This document shows, one piece after another, positions 60,297 through 64,000 of a DNA stretch of 64,000 nucleotides. The notes under the pieces were generated by a model. The model searched no databases and was not told the origin of the DNA. It worked only from the letters and a program-made list of their open reading frames with translations. Source of the stretch: Branchiostoma belcheri (taxonomy: Eukaryota > Chordata > Leptocardii > Amphioxiformes > Branchiostomatidae); contig NW_017804353.1 of assembly GCF_001625305.1 (NCBI RefSeq), positions 5,218,999 to 5,282,998 of the forward strand. The letters run 5' to 3'. A program made the position numbers and the translations under genes. How positions within the stretch are numbered: position 1 is the stretch's first letter; each line of letters begins with the position of its first letter.

Positions 60297-63200
60297 GTAT
60301 GTTTTTTTTCTCCTCACAAATATTTAACGTCATAACGTTAAATATCAATGTTAAAAATCATATCATATCACTTTTTTTAAACCACAGGTCTGTCATAAGT
60401 CATTATTCTTTCTATATTCAATTTTATTTCCAGTCCATGGCACCATAAAAGTCATTTGGCATATTCATTATTGATGTGGGTTGTGACCCCAATATCATGT
60501 AACCCAATTTGATTGCTCCCTTGCTCAGCTGGTAGTCATATAATCTAGATTTGTTGACTGTAGTACTAGTAGTTGTTTGTAATTTTCCTCAAGTGCAATG
60601 TCCATTTTTGGAACATGAAAATTATTATTATCATGATGATACTGTATCAAGAGGACATTGTACTAGTATCTTGTGGTTATTATTCTGGCTTATTATGATT
60701 GTTGACATTAACGATAGTGTATCAAATATAGGTCAAAAGTTGGCTCCATCACTATGATAAACATAATGTGTGAGATTCCATCTATTCTGTGATAAGTTAG
60801 TCAGAAATTCACCTGTACAGGTACAAGTGTTTTATGATGAGCACTGTGACCAGGTGAGATGTGCACTCATCGATGACCAAAGTTACAGCCCCAAATGTAC
60901 ATTCGAGCGGCATATGTGATTAATATTCATTAGCTCAAATGTAATAAACTGGAAGAATTATAGCCTCCATTTTAGACTTCTGAAAATGCCGGTTTTATTA
61001 CCCTAATTTGACGTAGGGCAGCTACGAGCAACTTTGGCAGATGGGAGGAATAATCAATACTTTCTTTTGAATCCGGCATCAGATTGCCTCGTTCTAACTG
61101 TCTTCCATCAGTCTACTAATCATTACGTATTCCCAGGGACTAGCTCTTTTATGCACACTAACCGATACCAAGGACATAAAGGACACCCGGGCTACAGGCT
61201 GCCATCTGTTACAGGCAGCCATTTCATGGTCTGGTAGGATTCCGAGTCTCTTAAATGCCCTTTTTATCCTGACCTCATCTGTAAATATTAATGACAGCAC
61301 ACCGTGACATCCCCTCTTGGACCTTTATGGGCAGTGGACCTTACTTGACAAGTAACTTAAAAACTCATAACCCTACATAGTCCAGAGGTGCATACGTTAC
61401 ATGTATCAAGGATCTTAAAATGTTGATTTTTTAACCTCCTTCAGTGTATGAACTATCCATCTCAAGTGGGGATATTATGAAATATTAAAAAATCTGTAAA
61501 GTATATACCTTAATCCATCATTGATTAAATCTAGCCACAGTCATAAAAGAATCAATATAACATGCCCCAGCCATTGATGTCTTGAATGCTTCCTTTTTCC
61601 CCAAAGGACAATATTGAAGTCAGCTCGAATCTATTTATAGAAGGACTATTTACCATCACAGGTGAAAGGAAACGCATTTAGGCAAGTATAATAGTTACTG
61701 CTACTGATGCATTAGGCTGAACTGTACAGACTGTAATGTTGGTATTGCAAGTTATGTAAATGATAATGACCATAGACTAGAGTGTACCTAGGCACACCCA
61801 ACACTAAACACAGGTACGTTGGTACCCTCAATAGCCCTTAGCACAGCACGTATAGAATACTGTATGCTGAGTACAGATATACCCTACCAGCACTGCGGGC
61901 AGCCTTTCTTTAGAACAGGTCATTAAGAACACTTGAAATCCTCTTAAAACCCAACGACCGGTATAAACCATTCAATGTAGAGGGAGGTTTAAGAAAAAGA
62001 AATGGTTTCACCTGTGTGAAAAGGGTAGTCTTACAACTAAAGCCTAGTGTGGAGGTTTTGTTTGGAATGTGCTGTTGCATTTTAACCCATACAACACTTG
62101 AACTTGTTAAGGTCTGATTGTAATACTAGTAGTTCTCACTGGCTCAGACACTTAGACCTTTGGCATGGGCAGCGTTTACGGTTTGCTGGTCATAAAAGAC
62201 GAGTGATTAAATCAATATAATAAAATGGTGTTAGTAGTATAGAAAGGGCATTTATATAGGCGTCCTTGGTTGTATCCAGTAGTAGTATCCAGTCTTTGAT
62301 TATACTGCTGTGGAGGTCCCTGATGACACAGGTGGGCAGTAGTCTTTTTCTAGTCTTCACACCTGACCACATTTCCAAGTTTCTCTGTCCAGTGGGTCCA
62401 CGCTGGTAAGGCTAAAGTTGTGGGTAGAAAAATGAAATGGAAATTCCTAATGTATCTTACCAATTTGTACTTTTCACCATTGTATAATGTAGTGTGGAGG
62501 AAACCATATATGTTTACTCGTCGAGACACAGAACATGTGGGAATGTCACAGTCCAAAGTATAACTAGGAACCCAAAGGATTTTCCAGTTGATCTGTGTGC
62601 CCCCATTCTCCTCACACCCTCCAGTACTGTTTGTGGTCACTCCCTCGTGTGAAGGACCTTTACCTGGCCAGAAGTCTTCTCACCTGTCCCAGGTGGAGGT
62701 ACCAAAGTCCAAACCAGGCATTTTGTTTAACACTTTAAAAGGTTTAAGTTTCATATACTTTGAGTCTTCAACATACAGCTTGCATGGACAATGTACTGTG
62801 CACTGTAGTCTATTCCATAGACTTTGAAGAGTTGAACTGATCATATTACTAGTACTAGTAAGAAGCACTAGAGTCAACACTTTGAGTCGTCCTCTGAAGA
62901 ACGATCTGGATGCTGAACTGCAGTCTCCTGCAGTAGTGTCAAAGTCGGTGGTCCGGGATTCAAACCCACAACCTCTGGGTTTCCCACCCTGTGGGTGAAA
63001 AGTGGAACCACTAACCCGTCTCGCCACAGGGGCAGTACTTGTTCACACACCGCCATTTAACAGATGTATTGCAAGTCATTCTCTAAACAACTGAAATCTA
63101 GCATGCCAGCTGTGACTTTAAAGAAGAAAAATGGCTTCAAAGCAAATCTGAAAGGCTGTAAAGGAGTCCATGTGTGTGTCAGATGCCAAGACTTGGCAAT

Positions 63201-64000
63201 ACATCAGTTGAAGTGTAAGGCCTGAACTGTTATCACTTTTCGAGATCCTTTGAAACATAAAACCCTAGCCTGGGATGATTGCCAAACTTTCCAGCACCAT
63301 TTATTATTTCTAACAGCTTGGAAATGGGCCAGGTTATGTGTCATTACATTTGGAGAACATGGCAAACATGGTTTAAATGATTTCTGGATGGATATCAAGT
63401 AGGGTAGATTACGAAAATGAAACTTTTCCAGATCAGTTTGTCTAGATATAAAGCAATAGCAATCATATGTATATGCGTCATGACTCAGCAATGATCTGAT
63501 TTTAAAAGTCTGATATTATTTATGCCAAAAAGTTTTCAACAATTACATCACAGTATGTAAGATACAGATACAGTGTACACAACTGATTACTTGTTATAGT
63601 ACAAGAAAGACTGGTTGTACTATGTAATTACTACATGTATATCTTCCAATGTTACATTACATCTTTTATACAACTATGCCATAAACATTTACCTCTAGAT
63701 CAGTGTCACCATCTGCTGTTGTTTGGAATAGGTCTAACAGAAGTCAGACATTGGCATATTGACTTTGGCTGGTTTGTTCCCACACCCTGCACACACTGGG
63801 AGTTTACATAGCTCTCTCCCAGCAAAGTTAGCAAATACTTTGTATGCTTTTACTGTTGATAGCTTTGTTATTGTCTTTAGACAGTTCTGCCAAACTCAAA
63901 GAATGCTTCTCAGGTATAAAGAAATCATTAGTACTTTTACATACTTTGTATTTATTATTTTAGTTTGTGTAAACTGTAAGTGTAATGTTCACTTTTGAAA
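60297..64000. other. AT-rich region after the unidentified exon; no gene seen
   Basis: This is likely intron or flank of the unidentified gene. It is AT-rich, with no exon recognisable to the window end. It contains a tRNA-derived SINE head (62941-63033). Confidence 0.45.
62941..63033 (-). mobile_element. tRNA-derived SINE head (or tRNA pseudogene)
   Basis: On the minus strand the segment starts CCCCTGTGGCGAGACGGGTT and contains an A-box-like TGGCGAGACGGGTTAGTGG (63027-63009) and a B-box-like GGGTTTGAATCCC (62967-62955). An inserted stretch between the boxes makes it longer than a type I tRNA, and the cloverleaf is poor, so a SINE or tRNA pseudogene fits better than a working tRNA. Its body and target duplications were not defined. 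Confidence 0.55.

Noticed and set aside
1..64000. CRISPR arrays, operons, phage or bacterial elements
   Set aside because: The window is spliced eukaryotic nuclear DNA; repeats are tandem duplications, SINEs and inverted-repeat elements without regular spacers.

Overview
This is a chordate-type nuclear genomic window, most likely from a cephalochordate (amphioxus, Branchiostoma-like). Vertebrate-like multi-exon genes with short GT-AG introns lie among many small inverted-repeat elements. A five-homeodomain gene resembles, from memory, the amphioxus-specific multi-homeobox genes. A redundant exon flanks an assembly gap, as expected from a very polymorphic diploid. No tools were used: exon borders come from reading splice consensus and matching remembered human proteins, and the species call is inference.

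Layout. (1) 1.4-4.9 kb, minus strand: a sialidase-1 (NEU1) orthologue in seven candidate exons. Two of them are tandem homologous copies separated by only 36 nt, which looks like a mutually exclusive exon pair. (2) 7.0-9.2 kb, minus: an ANKRD45 orthologue of six coding exons with an HSP70-lid-like C-terminus. (3) 10.4-18.8 kb, plus: a nearly complete KLHL20 orthologue (BTB-BACK-kelch, Cul3 adaptor) in eight coding exons. ANKRD45 and KLHL20 are head to head about 1.2 kb apart, the same arrangement remembered for human 1q25.1. (4) 18.8-42.3 kb: a large stretch without convincing protein genes. The first half is AT-rich and repeat-bearing. Toward the homeobox gene it becomes more GC-rich and complex, with candidate regulatory motifs. 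(5) 42.3-49.7 kb, plus: a homeobox gene encoding about 2205 residues in three coding exons, with five divergent homeodomains, CtBP-like motifs, a SUMO-like site, acidic tracts and an unassigned helical C-terminal region. (6) 49.7-59.5 kb: no gene seen. (7) 59.6-60.3 kb: exon(s) of an unidentified Ser/Pro/Arg-rich protein broken by a 20-N gap with a 75-bp duplicate on both sides. (8) 60.3-64 kb: no gene seen except a tRNA-derived SINE head.

Mobile DNA is mainly non-autonomous: tRNA-derived SINEs, two inverted-repeat elements with TAGCCTGG ends and 9-bp target duplications, an 803-bp foldback element flanked by TA inside KLHL20, CCAAGCAG-ended hairpins, and probable LINE 3' tails. No transposase or reverse-transcriptase ORF was seen.

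The genes do not form a pathway. NEU1 is lysosomal glycan catabolism, KLHL20 is ubiquitin ligation, ANKRD45 is a small ankyrin protein, and the homeobox gene is a nuclear regulator. The most unusual items are the NEU1 duplicated-exon pair and the five-homeodomain protein.
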